A model generated the notes under the pieces. That model was not told the DNA's origin. It was given only the letters and a program-made list of their open reading frames with translations, and made no database searches. The position numbers and the translations under genes were made by a program. From assembly GCA_947302065.1 (NCBI GenBank), contig CAMYUO010000098.1, forward strand, positions 1-6,912: a DNA stretch of 6,912 nt, read 5' to 3'. Origin of the DNA: an uncultured Clostridia bacterium. GTDB taxonomy: Bacteria; Bacillota; Clostridia; Oscillospirales; Ruminococcaceae. Shown piece after piece: positions 1 to 5,896 of the stretch (position 1 is its first letter; each line of letters opens with the position of its first letter).

Positions 1-17
1 GCGCTGCCCGAGACCCG

Positions 18-44
18 CCACCTTTTTTTGCGAGAAAAAGGTGG
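18..44. repeat. Perfect 10-bp inverted repeat (hairpin) at the left edge
   Basis: The arms CCACCTTTTT (18-27) and AAAAAGGTGG (35-44) pair perfectly around a 7-nt loop. No T run follows the stem on either strand, so it is not a textbook terminator for a gene to the left, although it could be part of one. The adjacent GC-rich stretch at 1-14 has a self-complementary GCGC at its very start and may be half of a second palindrome cut by the window edge. I read this as a piece of an intergenic hairpin repeat. Its left boundary is not visible. Confidence 0.6.
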
Positions 45-195
45 ACGAAAAAACCTGTTATTATTGGTTTAGTGCTATAAATTACGATTTGAAATTATGA
101 ACTTTTTGCATAGCCGTTATTGATTATGCCCATAAACCCGCTGCAAAATCCCTTGCCTTCGTGTAAAAAGCAGAATTTTTGCAGGATTTGCATTT
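45..195. other. AT-rich intergenic stretch, no gene seen
   Basis: No open frame with a plausible ribosome site is visible on either strand. The only structure is a set of related short words: TGCAAAATC at 142-150, repeated at 202-210 across the next gene's -35 region, and a perfect inverted pair CTGCAAAA (141-148) / TTTTGCAG (177-184). These could be regulator sites, but words this short in AT-rich DNA can arise by chance. Confidence 0.4.
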
Positions 196-200
196 TTGAC

Positions 201-229
201 TTGCAAAATCGGCAGCTTTGCTGTACAAT
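201..229 (+). promoter_or_regulatory. Sigma-A-like promoter of the aminotransferase gene
   Basis: TTGCAA (201-206) and TACAAT (224-229) are separated by 17 bp, each one or two bases from the -35 and -10 consensus. Transcription would begin near 236, giving a leader of about 30 nt. This placement rules out the TTG at 218 as the start codon, because it would lie inside the promoter. Confidence 0.6.
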
Positions 230-252
230 GTATTATTGGAAGATACTATGAT

Positions 253-257
253 GGAGG
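253..257 (+). promoter_or_regulatory. Ribosome binding site GGAGG that fixes the start at 266
   Basis: GGAGG lies 8 nt before the ATG at 266. The upstream in-frame candidates (TTG at 218, ATG at 248 and 251) have no comparable site, so 266 is the chosen start. Confidence 0.8.
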
Positions 258-265
258 TTTACGCT

Positions 266-1546
266 ATGGAGTTAACGAAAATGTCAAAGGCTGAGCTTGA
301 AGCCTTTAAGAACGAGGCACAGGCAAAGTATGACGAGTACAAGGCAAGAGGTCTTGCGCTGAATATGGCAAGAGGAAAGCCGTCTGCCGAGCAGCTCGAT
401 CTTACAGAGGGTCTGCTGACAACTGTTGTAAAGTCCGAAGACTGCTTTGCAAGCGACGGAACAGACTGCCGCAACTATGGCGTGGTTGACGGTCTGCCCG
501 AAACAAAGGCGCTGTTTACACCGATGCTTGATGTTACAAACGACCAGCTCATCATCGGCGGCGCATCGAGCCTTAACATGATGTATGACACGATGGCAAA
601 ATTCATGCTCTTTGGCGTAAGCAAAGACGCAAAGCCTTGGAAAGACCAGGGCAAGCTCAAGTGGCTGTGCCCATGCCCGGGTTATGACAGACACTTCCTC
701 GTGACAGAGTCATTCGGCTTTGAGATGATAAATATCCCGATGAACGCTGACGGTCCGGATATGGATATGATAGAAAAGCTCGCCGCAGAGGACGAGAGCA
801 TCAAGGGCGTATGGTGCGTGCCGATGTACGGCAACCCGACAGGCATCACGTTCTCGGACGAGGTCGTTAAGCGCTTTGCAAACATGAAAACAAAGGCTGA
901 CGATTTCCGCATCTTCTGGGATAACGCTTACTGCGTGCATCACCTGTCCGATACTCCCGACGTTCTGCTCGACCTGCTCAAAGAGTGTGAAAAGGCAGGC
1001 AACCCCGACAGAGCTATCGAGTTCGCATCTACATCAAAGATAACATTTGCAGGTGCAGGTATCGCAATGATGGCATCGAGCAAGGCAAATGCAGACTATA
1101 TCAGATCGCTGCTCACCGTGCAGACGATAGGTCCGGATAAGATCAATCAGCTGCGCCACGTTAAGTTCTTCAAGAACTTTGAGGGACTCAAGGAGCATAT
1201 GAAAAAGCATCAGGCACTTCTCGCACCGAGATTTGCAGCTGTGCTCGACGGTCTTGAAAAAGAGGTCGCACCTTACGGCATCGGCAGCTGGACAAAGCCG
1301 AACGGCGGTTATTTCATCAGCTTTGATGCTCTCGACGGCTGCGCAAAGCGCATCGTTGAGCTTTGCAAAAATGCAGGCGTAGTGCTCACAGGCGCAGGTG
1401 CAACTTTCCCTTACAAGAAAGACCCGTGCGACAAGAACATAAGAATAGCACCGTCATATCCGCCTGTTGAGGAGCTCAAGCTTGCGGTTGAGATATTCAC
1501 GACAGCTGTTAAGCTCGCAAGTGCAGAAAAACTGCTCGGCGCATGA
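266..1546 (+). CDS. PLP-dependent class I aminotransferase, MocR/alanine-glyoxylate-like (Aminotran_MocR) family
   Basis: A 426-residue cytosolic fold-type I pyridoxal-phosphate enzyme that should move an amino group between an amino acid and a 2-oxo acid. What is seen: the N-terminal NMARGKPS segment (33-40) typical of this family, a GGASSLNMM phosphate-binding loop (98-106), YGNPTG with Asn190, FWDNAY with Asp219 (pyridine nitrogen) and Tyr222, Schiff-base Lys258 in STSKIT followed by a glycine/alanine-rich run, and Arg393 in NIRIAPSYPP, the usual carboxylate-binding arginine. Every catalytic residue expected of a class I aminotransferase is present and the length is normal for the family. 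Members are often annotated as aspartate aminotransferase or simply as aminotransferase; the substrate cannot be told from sequence. The gene is monocistronic, with its own promoter and terminator, so neighbours do not help. Unlike true MocR regulators it has no winged-helix DNA-binding domain. Confidence 0.9.
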   Translation: MELTKMSKAELEAFKNEAQAKYDEYKARGLALNMARGKPSAEQLDLTEGLLTTVVKSEDCFASDGTDCRNYGVVDGLPETKALFTPMLDVTNDQLIIGGASSLNMMYDTMAKFMLFGVSKDAKPWKDQGKLKWLCPCPGYDRHFLVTESFGFEMINIPMNADGPDMDMIEKLAAEDESIKGVWCVPMYGNPTGITFSDEVVKRFANMKTKADDFRIFWDNAYCVHHLSDTPDVLLDLLKECEKAGNPDRAIEFASTSKITFAGAGIAMMASSKANADYIRSLLTVQTIGPDKINQLRHVKFFKNFEGLKEHMKKHQALLAPRFAAVLDGLEKEVAPYGIGSWTKPNGGYFISFDALDGCAKRIVELCKNAGVVLTGAGATFPYKKDPCDKNIRIAPSYPPVEELKLAVEIFTTAVKLASAEKLLGA

Positions 1547-1561
1547 TCGCATAACAAATTC

Positions 1562-1595
1562 AAAGAGTCTGACTGATATGGTCAGGCTCTTTTTT
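1562..1595 (+). terminator. Rho-independent terminator of the aminotransferase gene
   Basis: The arms AGAGTCTGAC (1564-1573) and GTCAGGCTCT (1581-1590) pair over 10 bp with one G-T wobble around a 7-nt loop, and flanking A and T residues extend the stem. A run of six T (1590-1595) follows. It begins 16 bp after the stop codon. Confidence 0.9.
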
Positions 1596-1607
1596 GCTGA
1601 TATTTCA

Positions 1608-1636
1608 TTGACAAAGCGGTGCTTTTATGATACTAT
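1608..1636 (+). promoter_or_regulatory. Strong sigma-A-like promoter with extended -10
   Basis: A perfect TTGACA (1608-1613) is followed after 17 bp by TACTAT (1631-1636), with TG at 1628-1629 giving an extended -10. Transcription should start near 1643, leaving a leader of about 24 nt to the ATG at 1667. It lies just after the upstream gene's terminator, so the wall-protein gene is transcribed independently and probably well. Confidence 0.85.
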
Positions 1637-1655
1637 CTTATTAAATTCAAAATGG

Positions 1656-1660
1656 GGAGG
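1656..1660 (+). promoter_or_regulatory. Ribosome binding site of the wall-protein gene
   Basis: GGAGG, within a longer purine run, sits 6 nt before the ATG at 1667. The alternative in-frame ATG at 1652 would have this site inside its own codons, and it would place residues ahead of the lysine-rich start of a classical signal peptide. Position 1667 is therefore the start. Confidence 0.85.
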
Positions 1661-1666
1661 GTCTTT

Positions 1667-3265
1667 ATGAAGAAAACGAAAAACAAACTGCTCTCATTTG
1701 TCACGGCGTTTCTGCTGGTATTTACCTTTGTATCGCTGCTGCCCGAGGGCACGATAAAAGCGAGTGCGGCGACATCGTATAATCTGTACCTGTTTGACAA
1801 ACAGGTAACGAGCGCAAACGCATCGGATATTCTCGGTGACGGTGCGGCAAGCTACGATGCGGGCAGCAAGACGCTGACGTTCAAAAAGGACATCAAGGGC
1901 GAAGGCACTATCCTACAAAACCAGATCAAGGGTCTGACTATAAAGACGACCAAGGCACTTACTCTTGAAAGTAAAAATGCTGCCGGTTTCGGACTCGCTA
2001 AAGATGCGACTATCAAAACGAACGGAAAGCTGACGCTCAAAGTCGCCACCTACTTTCTTGGTATATACTGCTCCTCGAAGGACACCAACAAACCGGTTAT
2101 CACCATAAAGGATTCGGATCTCGAGACTAACTATATAAGCGGAAACAATAATGATTCGACACTCAATATTATCAACTCAAACATCAAGATCATCGGTGGT
2201 ATGATAACCGGCTTCAACAAGGGCATACATCTCACCAACTGCTTTGTGAAAAAGCCTGAAAAAGTGGAGATATACTACGGTGAGATCTACACCAACCGAA
2301 CAGCAAATTTAAGAGCGACAAATGTCGAGATCTGCAGGAGCAGACTCGCAGGCAAAAACAGATATGACACTGCCGCTGTTATCTCAAAGGCAAGCTATGA
2401 CAAGGCTTCACACGTTATCCTTGCAAGCGGTGAGAGCTATGCAGATGCGCTTGCGGGCGTTGTGCTCGCCGGAAAGCTCGAAGCTCCTGTGCTGCTTACC
2501 AGAGCCAATACCCTGCCTGCTGAAACGCTTGCAGAGATAAAGAGACTCGGCGCAAAGAACATCACCATTCTCGGCGGCACGGGAGCAGTCAGCGAAAATA
2601 TAGAGACGCTGCTTTCCTCAAACGGCTGCAATGTCAACAGGCTCGCAGGCACTTCACGATTCGGCACGGCAGCTGCTGTCGCAGATAGGATAAATACCGC
2701 ACCGACCGTGCTGTTCTTCGTCTACGGACTTGACTACGCAGATGCGCTTTCCGTAAGCCCTGTTGCCTCGTCAATGGGTGCGCCGATAATCTACCTGAAC
2801 AAAGACGGCAGTATGAATGCCGAAACAGCAAGCTATCTTGCAGCGCTGAAAAAGAAAGGCTGCGTCAGAACGGCTTATGTCATCGGCGGCGAGGGTGTTA
2901 TCTCAAAAAATATGATGCAAAAGGCATCGGATTCGCTCGGTCTTATCGCCGGCAAACAGGTGGTAAGAGTGTCGGGTGCAAACAGATACGAGACCTGCAT
3001 GAAGGTCAATGCAGCGTTTTTTGCCTCAGTTCCGAGCAATATGATTTGCGTGGCAACGGGGCTTGACTTCCCCGATGCGCTCGCAGGCGGCGTATTTGCT
3101 GCACAGCATGGCGCTATGCTTTTCCTCGTTAACGGCAAGGCAGCAAGCCTTACAGATAATCAGAAAGAATTCATCAAGGACAAATCACCAAACGGTATGG
3201 CTGTTTTTGGCGGCACGGGAGCAGTCTCCGACAAGACTGTTGAAAGCATAAATGCCGCATCATAA
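1667..3265 (+). CDS. Exported cell-wall protein with three CWB2 repeats and a beta-helix-like N-terminal domain
   Basis: A 532-residue precursor. Residues 1-35 form a signal peptide: the basic start MKKTKNK, a hydrophobic core (about 8-25) and a likely cut after ASA or SAA near 34-35. Residues 36-223 form a beta-rich domain opening with YNLYLFDKQVTSA and ILGDGAASYDAGSKTLTF, then short alternating strands with Asn/Asp/Gly turns. This suggests a right-handed beta-helix, with no function I can assign. Three CWB2 units (PF04122 family) follow at about 226-323, 325-424 and 434-532. Each has an R-x-(A/S)-G-x-x-R-(Y/F) opening, a (Y/F)-(A/P)-D-A-L motif (258-261, 357-361, 468-471) and an I/F-G-G turn near its end. 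In Clostridioides difficile three CWB2 units form a trimer-like module that binds an anionic wall polymer, so this protein is probably held non-covalently on the surface. No catalytic domain is evident; an adhesive or glycan-binding role is inference. There is no LPxTG motif. Confidence 0.88.
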   Translation: MKKTKNKLLSFVTAFLLVFTFVSLLPEGTIKASAATSYNLYLFDKQVTSANASDILGDGAASYDAGSKTLTFKKDIKGEGTILQNQIKGLTIKTTKALTLESKNAAGFGLAKDATIKTNGKLTLKVATYFLGIYCSSKDTNKPVITIKDSDLETNYISGNNNDSTLNIINSNIKIIGGMITGFNKGIHLTNCFVKKPEKVEIYYGEIYTNRTANLRATNVEICRSRLAGKNRYDTAAVISKASYDKASHVILASGESYADALAGVVLAGKLEAPVLLTRANTLPAETLAEIKRLGAKNITILGGTGAVSENIETLLSSNGCNVNRLAGTSRFGTAAAVADRINTAPTVLFFVYGLDYADALSVSPVASSMGAPIIYLNKDGSMNAETASYLAALKKKGCVRTAYVIGGEGVISKNMMQKASDSLGLIAGKQVVRVSGANRYETCMKVNAAFFASVPSNMICVATGLDFPDALAGGVFAAQHGAMLFLVNGKAASLTDNQKEFIKDKSPNGMAVFGGTGAVSDKTVESINAAS

Positions 3266-3278
3266 CACATCACAAAGC

Positions 3279-3309
3279 AAAAACCGACCTTTTTACGAGG
3301 TCGGTTTTT
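3279..3309. terminator. Bidirectional intrinsic terminator between convergent genes
   Basis: A perfect 12-bp stem (AAAAACCGACCT 3279-3290 / AGGTCGGTTTTT 3298-3309) surrounds a 7-nt loop. A run of six T closes it on the plus strand and five T on the minus strand. It lies 13 bp after the stop of the wall-protein gene and a few bases beyond the stop of the leftward deaminase gene, so it can end transcription from both sides. Confidence 0.92.
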
Positions 3310-3314
3310 TGTGT

Positions 3315-4592
3315 CTATTTCATTTCATCAACGAGTCTCTGCGCATTTGCGAATATCTTTTCGGGCTGTTCGCCGATAACGTATTCGCCGTTTTCATAAA
3401 GCACCTTTCCTGCGCACATCGTCAGGCGCACATTGCTCTTGCCGCCGCTGTAAACGATGTTCTTCGGGATATTGTTTATCGGCTGCATATTCGGCTTGTG
3501 CAGGTCGATAACGATAAGGTCTGCCTGCTTGCCCTCTGCGATAACGTCGCAATCGTCAAGATACATCGCCTTTGCGCCGCCGACTGTCGCTGCCTTGAGC
3601 ACATCGAGTGCATCGAACGCAGCTGCGTCATTGTACTTTATGTTCTGCAAAACGCTCATCAGATACATCTCTCTGAACATATCCAGCGCATTGTTGCTCG
3701 CAGGGCCGTCCGTACCAAGCGCAACGTTTATGCCTGCATTGTGCATTGCCTTTATGTCGGCAATGCCGCTCGCAAGTTTCAGATTCGACGCAGGACAGTG
3801 CACCGCCGTTATTCCCCGCCGCTTGAAAATATCAATGTCCTGCTGCGACAGGTGTACGCAGTGATACTGCACACCGCCGAAGTCAAATGCTCCCACGCTC
3901 TCTAAAAGCTGAGTCGGGGTCATGCCGTAACGCTCTATGCAGCCTGCAACTTCCGATGCGGTCTCGGAATTGTGCGCCGACGTCGGAGTTCTGTATTTCC
4001 TTGCAAGTGCGCCGATGCCCTCGATAAGCTCCTTTGAACAGGTGTATTCGGCGTGCAGCCCGGGAATGTATTTCACAAACGGTCTGTCAGGCTTGTTGTA
4101 TTTCACATAAGCGTCCTCTATCGCAGTTAACGCATTCGCATCGCCCGAATCAGCACTGCACATGATGCAGCGGAATCCCGACTCGGTGCAGGCGCTGACA
4201 TAAGAATCAAGATAAAAATACATATCAAGTGCAGCCGTACAGCCCGACGACAGATATTCAAGTATCGCCAGCTTGGTGAACCAGTAAATGCGCTCGTCAT
4301 CGAGCTTTGCTTCCATCGGGAAGATCTGCTGAGTCAGCCATTCGTGCAAAGGCAAACCGTCAGCGAATGAGCGCAGGAACGTCATCGCAGAGTGCGTGTG
4401 AGCATTCTTCAGGCTCGGCATGATAAGGTCGCCGCCGAGGTCTGTCTGACGTTCAAAAACAGCGTTTTCAAGCTGCTGTGCGGTCGGGACGCCGACAAAT
4501 GCTATCTTGTCGCCGTCAACCCACACCTCTGCCTCTTCGGGCTTTATTTCGCCCTGCATCGTCAGCACCAATCCGTTGTAAAATCGTATCAT
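3315..4592 (-). CDS. mtaD: 5-methylthioadenosine/S-adenosylhomocysteine deaminase (amidohydrolase superfamily)
   Basis: A 425-residue cytosolic metal-dependent deaminase that converts 5'-methylthioadenosine to methylthioinosine and/or S-adenosylhomocysteine to S-inosylhomocysteine, releasing ammonia (EC 3.5.4.28/31 type). What is seen: metal ligands His65 and His67 in NAHTHSAM, His180 in GLHAEY, His207 in SAHNSE with Glu210, His247 in CVHLS and Asp295 in GTDGPASNN. Glu94 in FPMEAKL matches the ribose-contacting glutamate of Thermotoga TM0936. The beta-rich N- and C-terminal strands of the composite amidohydrolase fold are present (about 1-58 and 350-405), and the length is typical. The start has GGAGG (minus strand of 4599-4603) 6 nt upstream. 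The gene sits behind mtnA but has its own promoter. It ends in TAG. Guanine or adenosine deaminase and chlorohydrolase paralogues share the fold; the NAHTH and GTDGPASNN forms favour MTA/SAH. Substrate preference is uncertain. Confidence 0.88.
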   Translation of the reverse strand: MIRFYNGLVLTMQGEIKPEEAEVWVDGDKIAFVGVPTAQQLENAVFERQTDLGGDLIMPSLKNAHTHSAMTFLRSFADGLPLHEWLTQQIFPMEAKLDDERIYWFTKLAILEYLSSGCTAALDMYFYLDSYVSACTESGFRCIMCSADSGDANALTAIEDAYVKYNKPDRPFVKYIPGLHAEYTCSKELIEGIGALARKYRTPTSAHNSETASEVAGCIERYGMTPTQLLESVGAFDFGGVQYHCVHLSQQDIDIFKRRGITAVHCPASNLKLASGIADIKAMHNAGINVALGTDGPASNNALDMFREMYLMSVLQNIKYNDAAAFDALDVLKAATVGGAKAMYLDDCDVIAEGKQADLIVIDLHKPNMQPINNIPKNIVYSGGKSNVRLTMCAGKVLYENGEYVIGEQPEKIFANAQRLVDEMK

Positions 4593-4598
4593 ATCGAG

Positions 4599-4619
4599 CC
4601 TCCATTCTGTATTATTATA
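4599..4619 (-). promoter_or_regulatory. -10 element and ribosome site of the deaminase gene
   Basis: Read leftward, a consensus TATAAT occupies 4614-4619 and GGAGG occupies 4599-4603, so the leader would be only about 15 nt. The region 17 bp upstream of the -10 (4637-4642) reads CACCCT, which is a poor -35. The promoter may therefore depend on an activator, or be weak. The dyad at 4630-4648 covers this -35 position. Confidence 0.6.
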
Positions 4620-4629
4620 CTAATGTTTG

Positions 4630-4648
4630 AGTATATAGGGTGTATACT
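4630..4648. promoter_or_regulatory. Candidate operator: 19-bp dyad AGTATA-N7-TATACT
   Basis: Perfect 6-bp half-sites (4630-4635 and 4643-4648) flank a 7-nt centre, directly over the -35 region of the deaminase promoter. Its size and symmetry suit a dimeric helix-turn-helix regulator; GntR-type sites often look like this. No regulator gene is in the window, so the factor is unknown. Confidence 0.45.
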
Positions 4649-4652
4649 ATTG

Positions 4653-4813
4653 GAGAAATTCTTCTGAAAAGAATTTTCTCTGAACTCTCTCGGAGTCTTA
4701 GTCATTTTCGGCAGTCGGGAGCAAAGCTCCCAACTGTCGAAAATCATTAAAAGGTTTCTGAAAGGGGTTTGGGGAAAACTCTTCTCCAAAAGAGTTCCCC
4801 TCAACCCTTTCAG
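4653..4813. repeat. Composite intergenic element of three successive hairpins
   Basis: Three inverted repeats lie end to end. The first pairs 4653-4663 with 4669-4680 (one bulged base, loop CTGAA). The second pairs 4704-4722 with 4726-4744, about 18 bp with one mismatch and one G-T pair around an AAA loop. The third pairs 4758-4783 with 4790-4813, about 24 bp with small bulges, and its right arm includes the mtnA stop codon (4810-4812). None is followed by a clean T run. The pattern suggests a mobile, non-coding REP/MITE-like repeat inserted between mtnA and the deaminase gene, and it resembles intergenic elements I associate with Ruminococcus-type genomes. Only one copy is visible here, so dispersal is inference. 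The structure could also stabilise mRNA ends or weaken read-through. Confidence 0.6.
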
Positions 4814-5853
4814 TTAAAATCGAAAGGCGGGTAGTTTATGCCGTCCTCGGTGACGATAGCGGTGATAAGCCTTGCGGGAGTAACATCTGACGACGGATTA
4901 TAGCACTTGACCGAGGCAGGTGCAACGGGCGACTTAAAATACGCCGTCTTTATCTCATCGGGGTCACGCTCCTCAACGGCTATCATCGAGCCGTCCTCGC
5001 AGGTGGGGTCGATAGTCGAGGTCGGGCAGAAAACATAAAACGGTATGCGGAAAGTCCTCGCAAGGATAGCAAGACCGTAAGTGCCGACCTTGTTTGCGGT
5101 GTCACCGTTTGCGGCAACACGGTCAGCGCCGACAAAGACCGCCTTTATCCTGCCCTCTTTCATCACCTGCGCAGCCATATTGTCGCAGATGAGCGTAGTA
5201 TCTATGCCCGCATTTGAAAGCTCGTAAGCGGTCAGGCGTGAGCCTTGCAGCATCGGGCGTGTCTCGCAGACGTAAGCCTCAAATTTCATTCCTTTTTCGC
5301 TGCCGAGGATAAGCGGACCGAGCGCAGTTCCGTAGCGTGATGTCGCAAGTGCACCCGCATTGCAGTAGGTCAGTATGCCGTCGCCGTCGTTTATCAGCGA
5401 AAGACCGAAGTTTGCGATAGTCTCGCAGGTCGCAATGTTGTGCTCGTGTATCTCGACAGCCTCTTTGCGCAAAGCCTCAACGATGGTGTCAAAGCTGCGG
5501 CGCATATTGTTCGCAGCAGTTCTCTCCATGCGCTTGAGCGCCCATGTTAAGTCCACCGCCGACGGCATCGCCAGCGACAGATATTTTGCAAACTTGTGCA
5601 GCTGCTGATAAAAGCTTTCCTTGTCCTCGGACACCTGCGCAAAGACCTTTGCCTGAATGAACATCGCATATGCGGCAAAAATGCCTATGCACGGCGCACC
5701 CCGCACCTGCAGGTTCTTTATCGCCCCGTACATCTGCTCGGGACTTTCAAGGCGTATGTATGCGATATGGTCGGGCAAAAGAGTCTGGTCTATCGCAAGG
5801 ATCGCCCTTGTGTCGTCTGTTAGCCTGACTGGATCGTTCACCTCATATTTCAT
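4810..5853 (-). CDS. mtnA: S-methyl-5-thioribose-1-phosphate isomerase
   Basis: A 347-residue cytosolic aldose-ketose isomerase of the MtnA/eIF2B-like family that converts methylthioribose-1-phosphate to methylthioribulose-1-phosphate in methionine salvage; relatives also act on 5-deoxyribose-1-phosphate. What is seen: ILAIDQTLLP near the N-terminus, phosphate-binding RGAP (51-54), catalytic Cys164 in TYCNAG, ETRP (197-200) and QGSRLTAYEL, catalytic Asp244 in VGADRV, and the NK pair at 254-255. Cys164 and Asp244 correspond to Cys160 and Asp240 of the Bacillus subtilis enzyme. The length is normal. The start at 5853 agrees with the family N-terminus, but its ribosome site is unusual: AGGAG (minus strand of 5866-5870) is 12 nt away, and a nearer GGGG is only 2 nt away. 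The gene follows cheW by 43 bp with no terminator between. No mtnK, mtnP, mtnB or mtnD lies in the window. Confidence 0.93.
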   Translation of the reverse strand: MKYEVNDPVRLTDDTRAILAIDQTLLPDHIAYIRLESPEQMYGAIKNLQVRGAPCIGIFAAYAMFIQAKVFAQVSEDKESFYQQLHKFAKYLSLAMPSAVDLTWALKRMERTAANNMRRSFDTIVEALRKEAVEIHEHNIATCETIANFGLSLINDGDGILTYCNAGALATSRYGTALGPLILGSEKGMKFEAYVCETRPMLQGSRLTAYELSNAGIDTTLICDNMAAQVMKEGRIKAVFVGADRVAANGDTANKVGTYGLAILARTFRIPFYVFCPTSTIDPTCEDGSMIAVEERDPDEIKTAYFKSPVAPASVKCYNPSSDVTPARLITAIVTEDGINYPPFDFN

Positions 5854-5896
5854 TTCCCCTATATTCTCCTTCCATGACTTTTCTTTTTTGCAGCCG

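Noticed and set aside
66..81. Additional extended -10 promoter (TGCTATAAA) upstream of the aminotransferase
   Set aside because: No -35 hexamer occurs at a suitable distance, and a better promoter lies at 201-229.
218..265. Longer N-terminus of the aminotransferase from TTG at 218 or ATG at 248/251
   Set aside because: These codons overlap the promoter or the GGAGG site, and family homology begins after the ATG at 266.
1467..1670. A 67-residue rightward open frame spanning the gap between the first two genes
   Set aside because: It overlaps the aminotransferase end in another frame and crosses a strong terminator and the next gene's promoter.
3252..3905. A 217-residue rightward open frame
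   Set aside because: It is antisense to the well-supported deaminase gene, starts inside the end of the wall-protein gene and runs through the bidirectional terminator. Its composition is that of a shadow frame.
4589..4804. A 71-residue leftward open frame between mtnA and the deaminase gene
   Set aside because: It lies almost wholly inside the three-hairpin element and runs across the deaminase promoter and ribosome site. Its sequence is what the inverted repeats give when translated, so I treat it as spurious.
4653..4813. Riboswitch (for example SAM-responsive) controlling the deaminase gene
   Set aside because: The deaminase promoter lies downstream of these hairpins and leaves only about 15 nt of leader. 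I see no SAM-riboswitch core motifs.
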